DNA of 64,000 nucleotides from Lineus longissimus (taxonomy: Eukaryota; Nemertea; Pilidiophora; Heteronemertea; Lineidae). A model generated the notes under the pieces. The model did not search any database, had not been told where the DNA came from, and saw only the letters and a list, made by a program, of their open reading frames with translations. Positions within the stretch are counted from its first letter, which is position 1. Each line of letters starts with the position of its first letter. Location: assembly GCF_910592395.1 (NCBI RefSeq), contig NC_088311.1:20400501-20464500 (forward strand). Reading direction: 5' to 3'. Position numbers and translations under genes: made by a program. Below are positions 46,960-58,127 of the stretch, piece by piece.

Positions 46960-48663
46960 AATTCAACGATGTCGTAAAAATAAATCTGGATCTCTACTTT
47001 GCAAAAACAGTGTTGCTAGGACATGTCACAGTTAGTAGTGAAGTCACAAGGACAGTATTTTGGACCTTGCATAATATTCTGACTGTGTCTCTGGTAGTTC
47101 ACTCCTAAAGCCTGCAGCACACTAGCCGCCAACTTTGGCGACAAGAAACGTTCAGCTGACACCTCTCGATGCCGGGTGGCCAGTGGATCCCAGAATCGGC
47201 GTCCAGTAGCGTCTTTTCCGCCACTTTAGGCTGCAATTTTGAAATCATGTGACATCAAGACACAAGCTGATTGGCCATAGCCTTGCCACTGACGCCAAGT
47301 CAGGCGGCCATCCGTAGCACCCCTGGCTTCTTCTTGCGTTCAAACGCGGCGACACGTGTCAAAAATCAAATATGTTAGATATTTGGCGTTAAGTTGTGGC
47401 AGGTGGCGTCAAGTCGCGTTCGCCGACGCCGTTCGTAGCAGACTAGGGATTTTTCAGACGTTCAGGACTCTTGCGGCAAAAAACGTCTGTGAACGCCAAA
47501 ATTGGCGGCTAGTGTGCTGCGGGCTTAACATATGCGAGGAGTGGGAACAGATAAAATATTTGTTTTGACAGATGTGTCAAACTTCAGTAGTATTGCTAAA
47601 AGTGTAAAACATTATCATGATATTTATTTTCCGTCCATTGTGCATTATTTGAGTGTAAATGGGTAGGGTTGTGTTCTCATGCCATTGCAATAATATATGA
47701 GGCTCCCTTTATTTGCAATAATTATTGACTGTGCTGAACTGTATACTGCAAGTTCCTCCTGATATTAGTTTGTTATTTTATAGAAAATATTTTTGACTTC
47801 TTATTTTCAAAGCATATGACGTTTTGCATTGAAAATGTTTATGTAAATTCGTATTATCGAAAATAATATTACTTAAGTCGGTTTTTGTCCCATTCATCTG
47901 TGATACGTGTACATGTGATTGTGAGATTATTGATAACCATAGAATGTCTGGAACACCATCTACCCATACTTACAGTACACCTGAAGTTTATATTTATGCA
48001 GACAAGCCTACTCTTCCTTTTATGTTCACTGTAATCATAATTGATTTACACATTTGTTGCTGCTATGATTTGAACACAATCAATGTGTATATTTAGTTCA
48101 ATTTCATGGATGGTGCTTTTTATTGACTTTGCTCGGTCTTAATTCCTTAAGCCATCTTGGGTTTGAGATAGCATAAGATAGTCGAAGTAAGCCGCAAAAT
48201 GTTGCACTTTTTACTTCTTCAGTTCGCAAAAATTTCAGAAAAAATTTAATTTTTACCACTTTTTGTGGCCGAGTACGAAATTAGTTCTTGGCAAAAAAAT
48301 GTTCCCCATTTTTATTTTCGCCAATTAACATTATTCATGAAGTCTATGAAAATAGAATGCTTGCAAAAATATGCAGGTTTACAGTAGTTGCAGATACTGC
48401 AGAAGCAAAATAGAACTATCGCAAGCCATCTGAATAAATAAAATTCTTAACTTGGCAATTATGCTGCGATTTGCATGCAGGCATGATCAAGTCTTGTCAG
48501 TTTTCCGTTCTTGTTAAGTTAGGTTTTACTTAGGGTGATTTAGACTAGCTTAGCCAATAGTGCATTCAGATAATATTGCAAAATCTGGTCTATAAGACCC
48601 ACTCTTTGGCTGTTTGTTTGTTTGCCTGTGGGATCAATAGAATTGGTGTGTCCAGCATGTCAT
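46960..48663. other. 3' flank of CCDC78
   Basis: AATAAA at 46979-46984, 20 nt after the stop, with further AT-rich sequence and other AATAAA words (for example near 48433). Contains the TIR element at 47109-47525. No gene was recognised from 47530 to 48663. Confidence 0.5.
47109..47525. mobile_element. Harbinger-like non-autonomous TIR element
   Basis: Left end TAA-agcctgcagcacactagccg and right end cggctagtgtgctgcgggct-TAA. The inverted repeats are about 30 bp (continuing ccaactttggcg / cgccaaaattgg). The 3-bp TAA flanks on both sides fit the PIF/Harbinger target preference. The body is GC-rich, 417 bp, without a transposase. Confidence 0.8.
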
Positions 48664-49206
48664 GCAAATTTACAAATTACAAATTACAAATCGTTTATTG
48701 AATCCGTATAAAAATTTACATTTTACAAAGATGAAAGTACAATAAACATAAGTGCAGTGCAGAAAGAATGTAAGAAGAAAAAGAGCACTAAGTAATTAAA
48801 GTAGTCAAATAATATTTAGATTACTTAAGAGTGTTTGAAGATCGGTGATCATAAATGAGGTATATAATGTAGTATTCAGCAGTGTTGACCTTCAAGGTTA
48901 TAATATAATACATGATGAGCTATACCGTTTTCCTTACTTGGTAAGCAAGGAAGCAAAATTTGCCAGTGATTGAGGCGGGCTACATTTTTTTCAGCTGTTA
49001 AAAGGTAGAACAAAAAATCTTTATTTTGGAGCTCACTTTTTAATCCAATTCTTTTCAAGTTAAGATATTTGTCACGGAGACTGGAGAAAAAGGGACATGA
49101 GCAGAGGAAATGCATTTCGTCTTCAATCTCCTTATTTCCCTGAATAGAACAGTGAGAGCACCAGCGTTCGTCCCTTGGTATGATGGGACGACAGTGACGA
49201 CCCTTT
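48664..49206 (-). mobile_element. 5'-truncated non-LTR retrotransposon (LINE) 3' end
   Basis: The minus-strand frame 49206-48876 encodes the post-RT zinc-finger-like end of LINE ORF2: RDERWCSHCSIQGNKEIEDE, then MHFLCSCPFFSSLRDKYLNL, ending QHC and a stop. The C-x2-C...H-x4-C pattern and EDE-MHFL-CP order are typical. The element ends at about 48664 in a short (ttgtaa)n tail (cgatttgtaatttgtaattt). Truncated upstream at about 49206. Confidence 0.8.
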
Positions 49207-50784
49207 TCAATGCATGCATGTAATTACCGGTAACAGCTTTTGACTGTCGGTGTCTGGTATTCTAAATCAGGTTGTAAAGTGTGTGTAGTGAAGAGTAAGT
49301 GCATCCTGACTCTGATGCATTTGCATCACTATATTGGGCTTTTTGGGTGAGTCACTTTCAAAACCTTGGGCGGCAAGGTGAAAGTAGTGCAGTGGTCATT
49401 GTAAATCATGTACCCCTTGGGTAACTAAGACAAATTTCAGTTCCATCAACTATAATTGATATTAGTATTTGACGGCATTGGATGGCCATGCTTGTCAGCC
49501 CTCACAAATCGTGTTGGCGAGCACATTAACCCTTTACCTACTGAGCCACTACCCACCTGGGACACTGAGGCATTTTTGGCATTTTTTAAACGTTTTAGTA
49601 ATAATTTTATTAGTTTTTTGGGTGGTTTTCTATCGAAAAAACACCTATTGATTATTGAGGGCAACTATCAGACCTTTCAAAAAAAAAATTGTTTACATGA
49701 CCTTTTGACCTAATTTAAAGGTCATGTGATCCAAGATGGCTGCCGAAAAAAGAAATCTCCTTATTTTAGGTGTATAAAGTCCTCAACACTCAAACAAAAA
49801 ATTGCACATGTACAAAACAATTACATACTCTAGAATATGGTATTTTCTCATGAAAGTTAACGATTTAGGACATTAACATTACATTTTTCAGAATTTGTGG
49901 GCCATTTGTGTGAATCAGGAATTAGGAATTTCAGAAATTTTTTGTCTAACTCCGTAAAAGAACAAAAAACAATGTATTCATTCAAAACTGTGTTACTCTT
50001 TATTTGAACTAATACAACTGGTGCATAAACTGAATACAAAGCCTTATTTTATTTCATCTTAGCTGGTTTTGAGTTGACCCCTTGATTCCCCCCCCCCCCC
50101 CCCCCCATCTGCACATCAGGCCTCCATCCAGGATCCAATGCCAAAGTGTTTCATCCAATGCCGAAGTCTTTTCAGGAGGATTTCAGAAGAAATGACTACG
50201 AGCAATTCAAGAAAGGAGAGCTCTTTATCAGTATTCATCTAGATTGCTTTACAACTCGGCATAATCAACCTTTGTGTGAGAAATGCCTCGTCGTTTTGCT
50301 CGCCATTGTGTACTTCTAGTTCCACCAGCCGCCGAATGCATGTACTGGCAGCACTGATCATAAGTTGTTAGCAGATGGCGAAACTATGCATTCACTTTTA
50401 GAACGCAATAGTATTCCGCGAAGATGACGTCACTGCAGCTGCTGCCCTCTATTTCCCCATCGCTGAATTACAGGCAATGTCGGACAAACATGCGGTTTCG
50501 TAATGGATTCAGGCTTTCTAACTAGGGCAGTTAGATTCAATCTGGCACATGTCCGAGTGTTGGAAATACTACATAATTGTTCTGAATATTTCTCTCTCCG
50601 ACTCTATGGTATCATTCATGCTAAAAACAATGCAGGGTCAAAGATAATTGACTTTGAAATAAGCTCAAATGCGTAGAAATAAGTGTCGATGTCCGACTGT
50701 CACGTGACTAAAACGTCATCAATATCTTATGCAAATGACCTTGTGAGCTATAAATAGTAACTTCGCGGAATGCTATTGCAGATA
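49207..50784. other. Gene-free region
   Basis: No coding exon was recognised. Contains a poly-C tract at about 50090-50106. Short ORFs on both strands (for example 49456-49713) have no family signature. Confidence 0.5.
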
Positions 50785-51453
50785 AAGGCCAGTTTATACT
50801 CGCTCGCCGACCCACAGTTTCGCTTTGGTAGGCGAGTAGTCCGCGCACTCCGCCGACTTGAGCGGACCAATCGTCCGACTAAAAACGCAATGCGCTTTCG
50901 TCCAGGCAGTGACGGATCCGGCTAGCGTGTTTCGGACGCGTTTTTGTTATGCTTCATTTCATACTATACGTAAAAGTTTCCATTTCATTTTTTTGCCTCT
51001 AGGGTCAGTGATCTCTCAGGTATTTCCACCTCTCTCATGTCTTTCCAGTGTCTTTCATCAAAATGGTGACCAATGGATACCCAGCTCATGATTCCTGTAC
51101 TCGGACAGAGAGCTATTGTAGAGGTTTGGATATTTCCGAACCTCTTCGATCAAACGTTCATCTTCAGTAGTAGAAAAGGGTTGGTTCTTCCTCGAAGACA
51201 TGGCGATAAATGTAGACTTCGACAAGTTAACCTGAATGGAGGCGTCATGCGGAAAAAGTTAAATTTGAGTTATGTTTTATACGTATTGCGCACACGTTGT
51301 CCAGGTGCAAAGCGCACTGCGAGTTGTCCGCTTTTGTCCGTGTTGTGCATGTCACATTTCACTTGTTACGCAAGGGTCTCCGGCGAGAGAGCGGCGACCA
51401 AATGAAAATGTCCGTTCCGCATGTGGATCGGCGAGCGAGTATAAACTGGCCTT
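50785..51453. mobile_element. TA-flanked TIR element, 669 bp
   Basis: Left end TA-aaggccagtttatactcgct continuing cgccga. Right end tcggcgagcgagtataaact continuing ggcctt-TA. The 26-bp terminal repeats are perfect inverse complements and are flanked by TA. The body is GC-richer than its surroundings with no transposase frame, so a non-autonomous element. Confidence 0.88.
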
Positions 51454-51455
51454 TA

Positions 51456-52519
51456 GACGCGTACCCGGTACGCATGACGCGTTCTGAGATAGCAAATTAG
51501 TCCGTACGGGGTACGCTCTACGTAGGCAAAGGGTTAACAGGCAAAGTATGTATTATGCAGGTCTTCAACCATTTAATTGTATAATACAAACGGTGGTTTA
51601 TACTCCCTATGAATAATGTTTTAATGTAGCTATATTCAACATAATTTATTCTCCAATTACATGTAGTATACTTCATTTTCAAATGTAGAATCATGCAGGT
51701 TTGCTCTTTGTTTCTCTTCGTGTGTGTAGGGTCAGCTTCTGGCGGTATTTTTGGCTATTAGATAGAAAGATCATTATACCGATCACTATCGCATTTAAAG
51801 AAAAAAGGTTACGCAAGCCACTTCTCCAGTGAAAAAAGTATAACTAGCATTGCACAAGGTACTTGAAGGTAAGTTTGTGCTCTCTACTGTGAGGCAGATC
51901 CTGTTGTTTAGACACTTGTCAGAATTTCTACCAACTCAGTTGTGACGATTTGTTTTGTGTTTTCATCCAGTTGAGGCTAACCTAAGCCTTCCCTCATCAC
52001 AGCGGTGTATTTCGTTATACGGAAATAGCTCAGTGTCCTGATGATCTGAGCGTTCAACTTCCAAAATGATATCATAAGTGCTGATAATTGAAGAAACAGG
52101 AGGTAGGCGTAGCATTTTCACAGCCCACAAAGATAGACTTTTCGGGAACTGCTGCATGCATGGAGATAGGAGCGATGTACATGTAGCTGTAAATTAGTGA
52201 TGATATTCGTACTATTTTTATGCGCCTCAACATTTATAATGCAAAATTAATTTTTGCTCTGTGCTTTGGAGGACAGTTAGTCATATGGGCAATCATGGTA
52301 TTGTCAACTCCAAAATGTTCCATACTGAACTTCCAGCAGTATTGCTGACGCGCGGTGTCTGTTAAGCTTAGCCACTGTTCAATGCATGTCTACAGATACT
52401 CGACAACTAGGCTTCGGATACCAAATTTCATCCAATTTGACAAGAACTAAAACGTTCCACATACATATATATCTCTGGGTATTTTTGGATAGCTAAGACC
52501 ATTCATAATGATATCTGGC
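51456..52519. other. Gene-free region
   Basis: AT-rich; no exon, RNA gene or repeat recognised. Confidence 0.45.
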
Positions 52520-53855
52520 AAAATTTTCTTCAAAAGCTTTATTAAATGTTGACCTTGCAGCAAGTTTTTACCAGCTGGTAAAGCACGGGTTTATGCCTGT
52601 TTCGCCTATTCCTGTTTCGCCTACAAAATTCCCGTTTCGCCTATTCCTGATTCGCCTATTCCTGTTCCGCCTATTCCTGTTCCGCCTATTCCTTTTTCGC
52701 CTATTTCCTGTTTGGCCTATTTCCTGTTTGGCCTATTTCCTGTTTGGCCTATTCCTGTTTCGCCTACTTTCCAGTACCCCTACAATAAATCGACTCTCCC
52801 ACGGGGAACCTTAGGGATGCATGTCCATTTTATGGGGAAAATGTGAGGGGACAATTGGATGATGTTAACGATGTGATGACAATTTGACGAATCAAATGCC
52901 ATCAACTTTGTTAACAAACCATGCCATGACCGTTTTGAAAGAGTCACCTTGAAAGCGGGGACAGTCCGGGACTTATTTGACCATATGACCATAGGACCAT
53001 ACTGACACACAGTAAAAACTAATAGATTAAGTAGAGTAAAGCAGTCGTTTATTTTATGAAAACTGAATTCATGAGTTTTTGATAAAAATACATAATATTG
53101 TACATTCTCATAATTATTTGATCAAAATCAGCTGTAAAACCCATGTCATAATATACATGTAGGTACAGCACATATAAAGTCAAACAAGGTGGAAAATACA
53201 TATCATGATATTATGTCAGACGAGGTAACTGATGGCATCAACGTAACTCATTATGTCCCTCTCTCCATTGACGTATTGTTTTTTGAGGCGTAACATGCGT
53301 TCGTCAATGCGTACATATGTGGCTCTCCTCGGGTTTGGTCGGTCAGTAAGGGGCGGTTCATATTCCTACGTCTGTGGGGAGGTTAGCAATACATTTGAAT
53401 AGGCGAAACAGGAATAGGCTAAACAGGAATTAGGCGAAACAGGAATAGGCTAAACAGGAATTAGGCGAAACAGGAATTAGGCGAAACAGGAATAGGCGAA
53501 ACAGGAATAGGCGAAACAGGAATAGGCTCAACAGGAATTAGGCGAAACAGGAATAGGCGAAACAGGAATTAGGCGAAACAGGAATTAGGCGAAACAGGAA
53601 TTAGGCGAAACAGGAATAGGCGAAACAGGAATAGGCGGAACAGGAATAGGCGAAACAGGAATACACCAAAGCACGCTCCTGTTCATTGTCATGTGTATTG
53701 TACCAGCTGGTAAAATCACGCTCCTGTACATGCAATTGTCATGTGTATTGTACAATGCAAGTAGAAATTCTGCATGCATTGTAGTACAATACACATGACA
53801 ATGTACAGGAGCTTGCTGCAAAGTCAACATTTGATAAACTTTTGAAGAAAAGTTT
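52520..53855. mobile_element. Foldback element with internal inverted minisatellites
   Basis: Outer arms about 52520-52564 (ttttcttcaaaagctttatt, ttgcagcaag) and 53812-53855 (cttgctgcaaagtcaacatt, gaagaaaagttt) are diverged inverted repeats of about 44 bp. Inside, a 15-bp minisatellite (cctgtttcgcctatt) runs at 52594-52765 and reappears in reverse complement (aataggcgaaacagg) at 53398-53665. A hairpin gtcatgtgtattgtac / gtacaatacacatgac sits at about 53737-53805. The unique centre (52770-53395) has no convincing ORF. Confidence 0.75.
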
Positions 53856-53907
53856 GCAGGTGTTCATTTCTGGTTCGTAGTTCATCCTTGAGCTTCCAAT
53901 ATGACTT

Positions 53908-53983
53908 GGTTACGAGACAATACCACCAATGAATATTCATACATACATACATGAATATTCATTGGTGGTATTGTCTCGTAACC
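53908..53983. repeat. Perfect hairpin, 31-bp arms
   Basis: ggttacgagacaataccacc...aatattc at left and its exact reverse complement at right, around a catacatacatacatg-type loop. Confidence 0.92.
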
Positions 53984-54048
53984 CAGAAGTATTAAGGTAG
54001 CAGGAAGGGTTGGGCGTTTGTGGTTTCTGAGTCTGAGGGGGTTGGTGT

Positions 54049-54112
54049 CTGTTGACTGTGCTTTAAGAGAGACTAGGCATGGCGCCAGTCTCTCTTAAAG
54101 CACAGTCAACAG
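54049..54112. repeat. Perfect hairpin, 26-bp arms
   Basis: Arms 54049-54074 and 54087-54112 (ctgttgactgtgctttaaga... and its complement), loop aggcatggcgcc. The right arm plus flank is repeated at 54425-54487. Confidence 0.92.
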
Positions 54113-54273
54113 GCATTTGGTCTCAGTATTTGGGTTTTGATTGCCATGACTGTACCCCTGTAAAAGTCAGAGGAGGAGAAGTTTGGAATGATGAAAGCAT
54201 TGAAGAAGAAGAAATGTTATTATTGAGGAAAGCAAAATTTATTATGAGACTAGAAGGCAGTGTCCTGACTTGA
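54079..54273 (+). CDS. Hypothetical small ORF, 64 codons
   Basis: ATG at 54079 within the hairpin loop. It encodes MAPVSLKAQSTGIWSQYLG, then a Cys/His pair (DCHDC) and an acidic run (DESIEEEEMLL). Family not recognised. A second copy of its first 54 bases at 54434-54487 carries a TAG and is followed by a splice-donor-like gtaagt. Confidence 0.3.
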   Translation: MAPVSLKAQSTGIWSQYLGFDCHDCTPVKVRGGEVWNDESIEEEEMLLLRKAKFIMRLEGSVLT

Positions 54274-54348
54274 TTATTTTGAAAATGGCGGTCTGAACAC
54301 ATTAAAAGGTGGAACATGGCATTTTATCGACTTTGAAGTGTTCCGCAG

Positions 54349-55627
54349 TTAAAGGGAGACTATAGGCAGCAGCTAGGTAGGCAAGATAAAGTCATACAAA
54401 TTTGCCAATAGGGGTCAGTCATATCTCTAGGCATGGCGCCAGTCTCTCTTAAAGCACAGTCAACAGGCATTTGGTCTTAGTATTTGGGTAAGTACAGAAT
54501 CAAGGCAGCTCAGAGAGCAATGATTGAACGATGCTGTGGACAAGTCCAAGGATACTGCATCAGTCACGACCAACTTCTCATCAGAAAGCGTCACCACCAG
54601 CATATTCAATGTTCAGTTCCAACCTGTACCAGTCCAATGCACGCCTGTCATGGTCAGCAGTGGTCAGCTTAGCGCGATATGGAACATTCTTCCGAAACTC
54701 AAGCGAGGGAAGTCTGCTCATTAGCCTATCTCGCGCACTGCTCCTTCTTGTCAAACATCGTAGTGAAATCGTGGTACAGTGGGGCGTCCTCGAGGATTAG
54801 AGCTGGTCGGACAGACGTGAGGTGGAATGTGGGCGGCTGCACTTCTTCGTTGATGTGCGATGGCAGATAGCACAGTTGTTGCGTTGCATGACAGCTGAAA
54901 GTGAATGTGATATCATAGAACTGAGGCGTTTGCAATGATATTATAGGTGAAGTAGAAGGAAGGAGTGAAATGGGCCATCTTCCAGTGACTAATATACAGA
55001 GTAAGGGCACTGGGTGTTGTTAGATTCAGCATTGAATGTATTCCTCGTACAAGCGTGAATAGTGTGGACATACAGTGAGAGGTGAGCGACCCCTATTGAC
55101 TACTTCTTGTAACTTTATCTTGGATATTATATTAGTATTGAACTTCTAGCCATGGAATATGAAGAAATTGAAGTTGTAGGCATGGAATATGAAAAATTAT
55201 TCAACGGTGAAAGACATTATTCCACGAGGCTTTGCCGTGATCGCAAAGGACGCGACGTGATTGGTTCACATGCTAATGAGGTATGATAATGATAATTACC
55301 TCTATAATGCTACTTGGATAGCGACTGTGTCGTTGACTGCAACAGTGGTCAATGTCAATGTGTGCCTGTAATGTCAATGAAGTATGATGAGGTGATGACG
55401 ATAGTGCAATTATTAAATATTGGCAAGATATCATACTGCAACATAGGTCTTGTTTTTGACAGATGACTGTGCGACATTCCCATTGGGTCTTGTTAGAGTC
55501 AGCGCTGCATGTATTCCTTGTACAAGCTTGAATAGTTGTGACGGACTTTGAGGGGTGAGAGACCCCTATCGGCTACTTCGTCTAACTTTATCTTGCCTAC
55601 CTAGCTGCTAGCAATTGTGCCCCTTTA
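54349..55627. mobile_element. Partial TTAA-family element copies
   Basis: 54349-54428 starts TTAA-agggagactataggcagc and is cut by the repeat at 54425. 54950-55130 and 55485-55625 are interior-to-right parts (gtattcctcgtacaagcgtg, cccctattg-ctactt, ttatcttgcctacctagctg). Compare the complete copy at 3160-3382. Confidence 0.65.
55152..55287 (+). CDS. Hypothetical small ORF, 44 codons
   Basis: ATG at 55152 with a repeated MEYE-x-[IL] motif (MEYEEIEVVGMEYEKLF) then RHYSTRLCRDRKGRDVIG and a stop just after a gag-gtatga donor-like site. Could be the first exon of a relic gene. No family recognised. Confidence 0.2.
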
Positions 55628-55870
55628 TCAAGACTGAAACCCACTGTGCGGGGCTAAGAAATTACCTTTATAATCCTAGTTGGATAACCACTGTGTAGAT
55701 GATTTGAAGAGTGCTCTGTGGATGTGTGCCTGTAATGTCAATGAAAGTATGATGAGGTGATGACGATAGTGGAATGACGAAATATTGGAAAGAGATCTAT
55801 TCCTAGAAGAACATATGTCCTGTTTTGACTAGGTGGCGCATTTTAGAATCAGCAGTGAGCACTGTGTGTA
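55290..55870. repeat. Tandem duplication, unit about 374 bp
   Basis: 55290-55500 and 55664-55870 share attacct-tataat-ct, gtgtgcctgtaatgtcaatg, gtatgatgaggtgatgacga and aatattgg in the same order, diverged by substitutions and small indels. Confidence 0.7.
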
Positions 55871-57307
55871 ACATGGTGGAGGCAGCGGAGATAATAACTG
55901 TGTCGAAAGTATTGTTATAGGGCCTTCCCTAGGCCCATGGGGTTAAATTTACAATCCACGATTGAAAAGACGTAGTTTGATCGCATTCAACTATAAATAC
56001 ATTGAACAGTCGTGTTCCTTTAGTCAACCGATGACCTTTTGTTGGGCCATGATCGGGGATTGTAAACTGTAAATGTATTATGGACTGGGAGACGGGGGAA
56101 ACACAAGTGAAACTGAAATGGACCAAAACAAGTGATTTTGGGGCTTTGGTTTAGACGCATGCCCCACATGGGCCATGCGGGATTATACGGTTCATGTGAA
56201 CTTGTTGACATCTACATGATCTGGTGCTGTTATTGGTCATGGTACATGGTAGGCCTAATCATCATGGCTATATGTTTCAGGAAAAGCTCGGAGTAAAATG
56301 AACTGCCGATGAATAATGATGTTGTTCATGTTTACCATGTTTACTAGTACATAGCCATAGGGTATGCACTGGCCAGTGCACTTTCTGCACGTCGTCATGG
56401 TCACTCATGTACGTGATACCTTGCATATTTTGTTTTTTGAATGCGCATGCTTTTTGGGCAAAATCACTTGTACCAACACTAATGAATAATGTCTTCTTAT
56501 CCCTATGACTCCATACACAGTGAGGGCATTGTCCCATTCCCATCAAATGGTAACTTATTGTACCGTATTAGGGTGGAAGTTGGGGAGGAGATACCTACCG
56601 TTGCACGCCTGTCATAATCAGTAGTGATGAGCTTAGCGCGATATGGAACATTCTTCAGGAACTCAAGCGAGGGAAGTCTGCTCATTAGCATATCTCGCGC
56701 ACTGCTCCTTCTTGTCAAACATCGAAGTGAAATCGTATTGGAAAACGTCTGGCTTTGCGCCAGACGTTGAGACTAATAAGTGAAGAACTAATAGGTAAAG
56801 AACTTCTACTTGCGCGAGACTGCTCTGATAAAATTATCATTGCAGAGACTACGGTGACGTACACATATATTTTTTACAATCAAAAATGCCCTCAAAAGAC
56901 GAAATGGAATGATTATTTTATTGATTTTTCCTACTATATGACTTCCAATTATCACTTTATACAAATAGATCGGCGTTAGGTCGCATGCTTTTCTTTCCTG
57001 GTGACACTATAAAGCAAAATAGTTGCAACCCCGTAAATGCGCTATAAGTCCAATAATAAGTGACGGTGACCCGTTATAAATGTTTCGCCAGCTTCGCTTT
57101 TTTGCCGCTACGCGGCGCGTTGGGCCCTTGCGTCAAGTCATATTGGAAGCTCAAGGATGAACTACGAACCAGAAATGAACACCTGCATGCGGGTAATAAT
57201 TCTACCAGCAAATCTTCTATATCATAAAGCCCTTTGTAGTGCATCTATTCACCCTTGATGCCGATAAAAACAGACGTACTATTCACTTGTCGCGCCCGCC
57301 AAATTAA

Positions 57308-57607
57308 GTTGTCAACATTGCAAAACTCGGCGGGTCCAAGAATCTAGAGCATTTCCTGAAAGATAAAAATCATATTTACATTGGGCGTAATTTGCAAAAA
57401 TATGTCAAAAATGCAAAACCAGAAGACAATAAATGGGGCAATCCATTTTCCCTCTGGCGATTCTCAAGAGAGACGAGTTTACAAAAGTATGAATGTTATG
57501 TGCAATATATTAATTTGATGAACCAATTACATGAGTTGAGCAATCGTACGTTGGTATGCTGGTGGCATCCCCTAGCCTGTCACGGTCATATTCTCATCAA
57601 ACTATAA
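57308..57607 (+). CDS. DUF4326-family protein, start unclear
   Basis: An open frame directly after a TAA at 57305 encodes VVNIAKLGGSKN, YIGRNLQKYV, NKWGNPF, FSRETSLQKYECYV and finally CWWHPLACHGHILIKL. This matches DUF4326: VVN.., [IV]GR, WGNPF, an S/R-x-[ED]-x-[SA]-x-x-[KR]Y helix, and C-W/C-x-P-x-x-CHG-x-x-L at the end. The family is known mainly from phages, bacteria and large DNA viruses, with scattered eukaryotic members; its biochemical role is not established. Full domain length (about 100 residues) is present without a frameshift. No ATG precedes the conserved core in frame, so the start is non-ATG, supplied by an upstream exon (an AG ends at 57308) or lost. Confidence 0.7.
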   Translation, partial: VVNIAKLGGSKNLEHFLKDKNHIYIGRNLQKYVKNAKPEDNKWGNPFSLWRFSRETSLQKYECYVQYINLMNQLHELSNRTLVCWWHPLACHGHILIKL

Positions 57608-57639
57608 TAAATACTGCCAGCCCACCATTCATATTCACC

Positions 57640-57837
57640 ATGGTTTGCAGTGAGAAGATATCGTGTTTGCCATCGCCCGTCCGAGCTTCACTAGACCATG
57701 CGCTGTGTCAAGCCATGGATCCGAAAGTGCCCTATGTGAAGATCGAAAACGTTTACGTGTATGGAGAAGAGCCATATGCAAGCTTAGACAAGTCGGAAGA
57801 ATCAGGAGGCTGGTCGCTGTCTCACACCAATTGGTAA
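57640..57837 (+). CDS. Hypothetical ORF, 65 codons, next to the DUF4326 gene
   Basis: ATG at 57640, 33 bases after the DUF4326 stop. Encodes MVCSEKISCLPSPV..., VKIENVYVYGEEPYASLDK and a stop after HTNW. Composition is protein-like; no family recognised. Tight spacing to 57607 suggests a compact unit. Confidence 0.35.
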   Translation: MVCSEKISCLPSPVRASLDHALCQAMDPKVPYVKIENVYVYGEEPYASLDKSEESGGWSLSHTNW

Positions 57838-57872
57838 ATTGATGGCGCGCTCTATGTTCTCAATCGTAGGCC

Positions 57873-58127
57873 CCTACACTGCCGTCCGAAGAGAAATATG
57901 GACCCTACACCATGATTGATCTATTCAACCTACCAAGAGTAACCACGCTCGAAGTGCATCGAATCATGGACATCATCGACAGTGGCTACACACATCTTGA
58001 AGAGTTAGACACGACCAAGTATTGGACACTCCAGGATGAAGACCTCTATCCAAAACCAAACTGTGATCTACATAAGAGCATAATTGAATCGGCCAAGTTT
58101 CAGTGTACAGAAGACCTACCAACCTGA
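57873..58127 (+). CDS. Hypothetical ORF downstream of the DUF4326 gene
   Basis: Frame open from about 57873, with ATG at 57915. Encodes EEKYGPYTMIDLFNLPRVTT, MDIIDSGYTHLEELDTTKYW and a Cys-containing end. Protein-like composition; family not recognised. Confidence 0.3.
   Translation, partial: PTLPSEEKYGPYTMIDLFNLPRVTTLEVHRIMDIIDSGYTHLEELDTTKYWTLQDEDLYPKPNCDLHKSIIESAKFQCTEDLPT

Larger units (their letters stand above)
54634..56735. repeat. Direct duplicate pair, about 130 bp each
   Basis: 54634-54765 and 56603-56735 share gcacgcctgtcat, cttagcgcgatatggaacat, ctcaagcgagggaagtctgc and ctcgcgcactgctccttctt with few changes. Both copies have the same in-frame TAG after GKSAH on the plus strand, so the shared frame is probably not translated, or reads into an intron. 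Confidence 0.85.
53856..57186. repeat. Island bounded by a 53-bp perfect inverted repeat
   Basis: 53856-53908 (gcaggtgttcatttctggtt...) and 57134-57186 are exact reverse complements over 53 bp, 3.2 kb apart. Between them are two hairpins, partial TTAA-element copies, a pair of 115-130 bp direct duplicates and a roughly 374-bp tandem duplication. It looks like a rearranged mobile or captured segment. The left arm abuts the foldback element ending at 53855. Confidence 0.8.

Noticed and set aside
49733-49748. YY1-like ccaagatggctgcc as a second promoter
   Set aside because: A lone motif match with no associated exon, donor site or GC-rich context.
52593-52814. 73-codon ORF rich in FRLFLFRL
   Set aside because: Translation of the 15-bp minisatellite in the foldback element.
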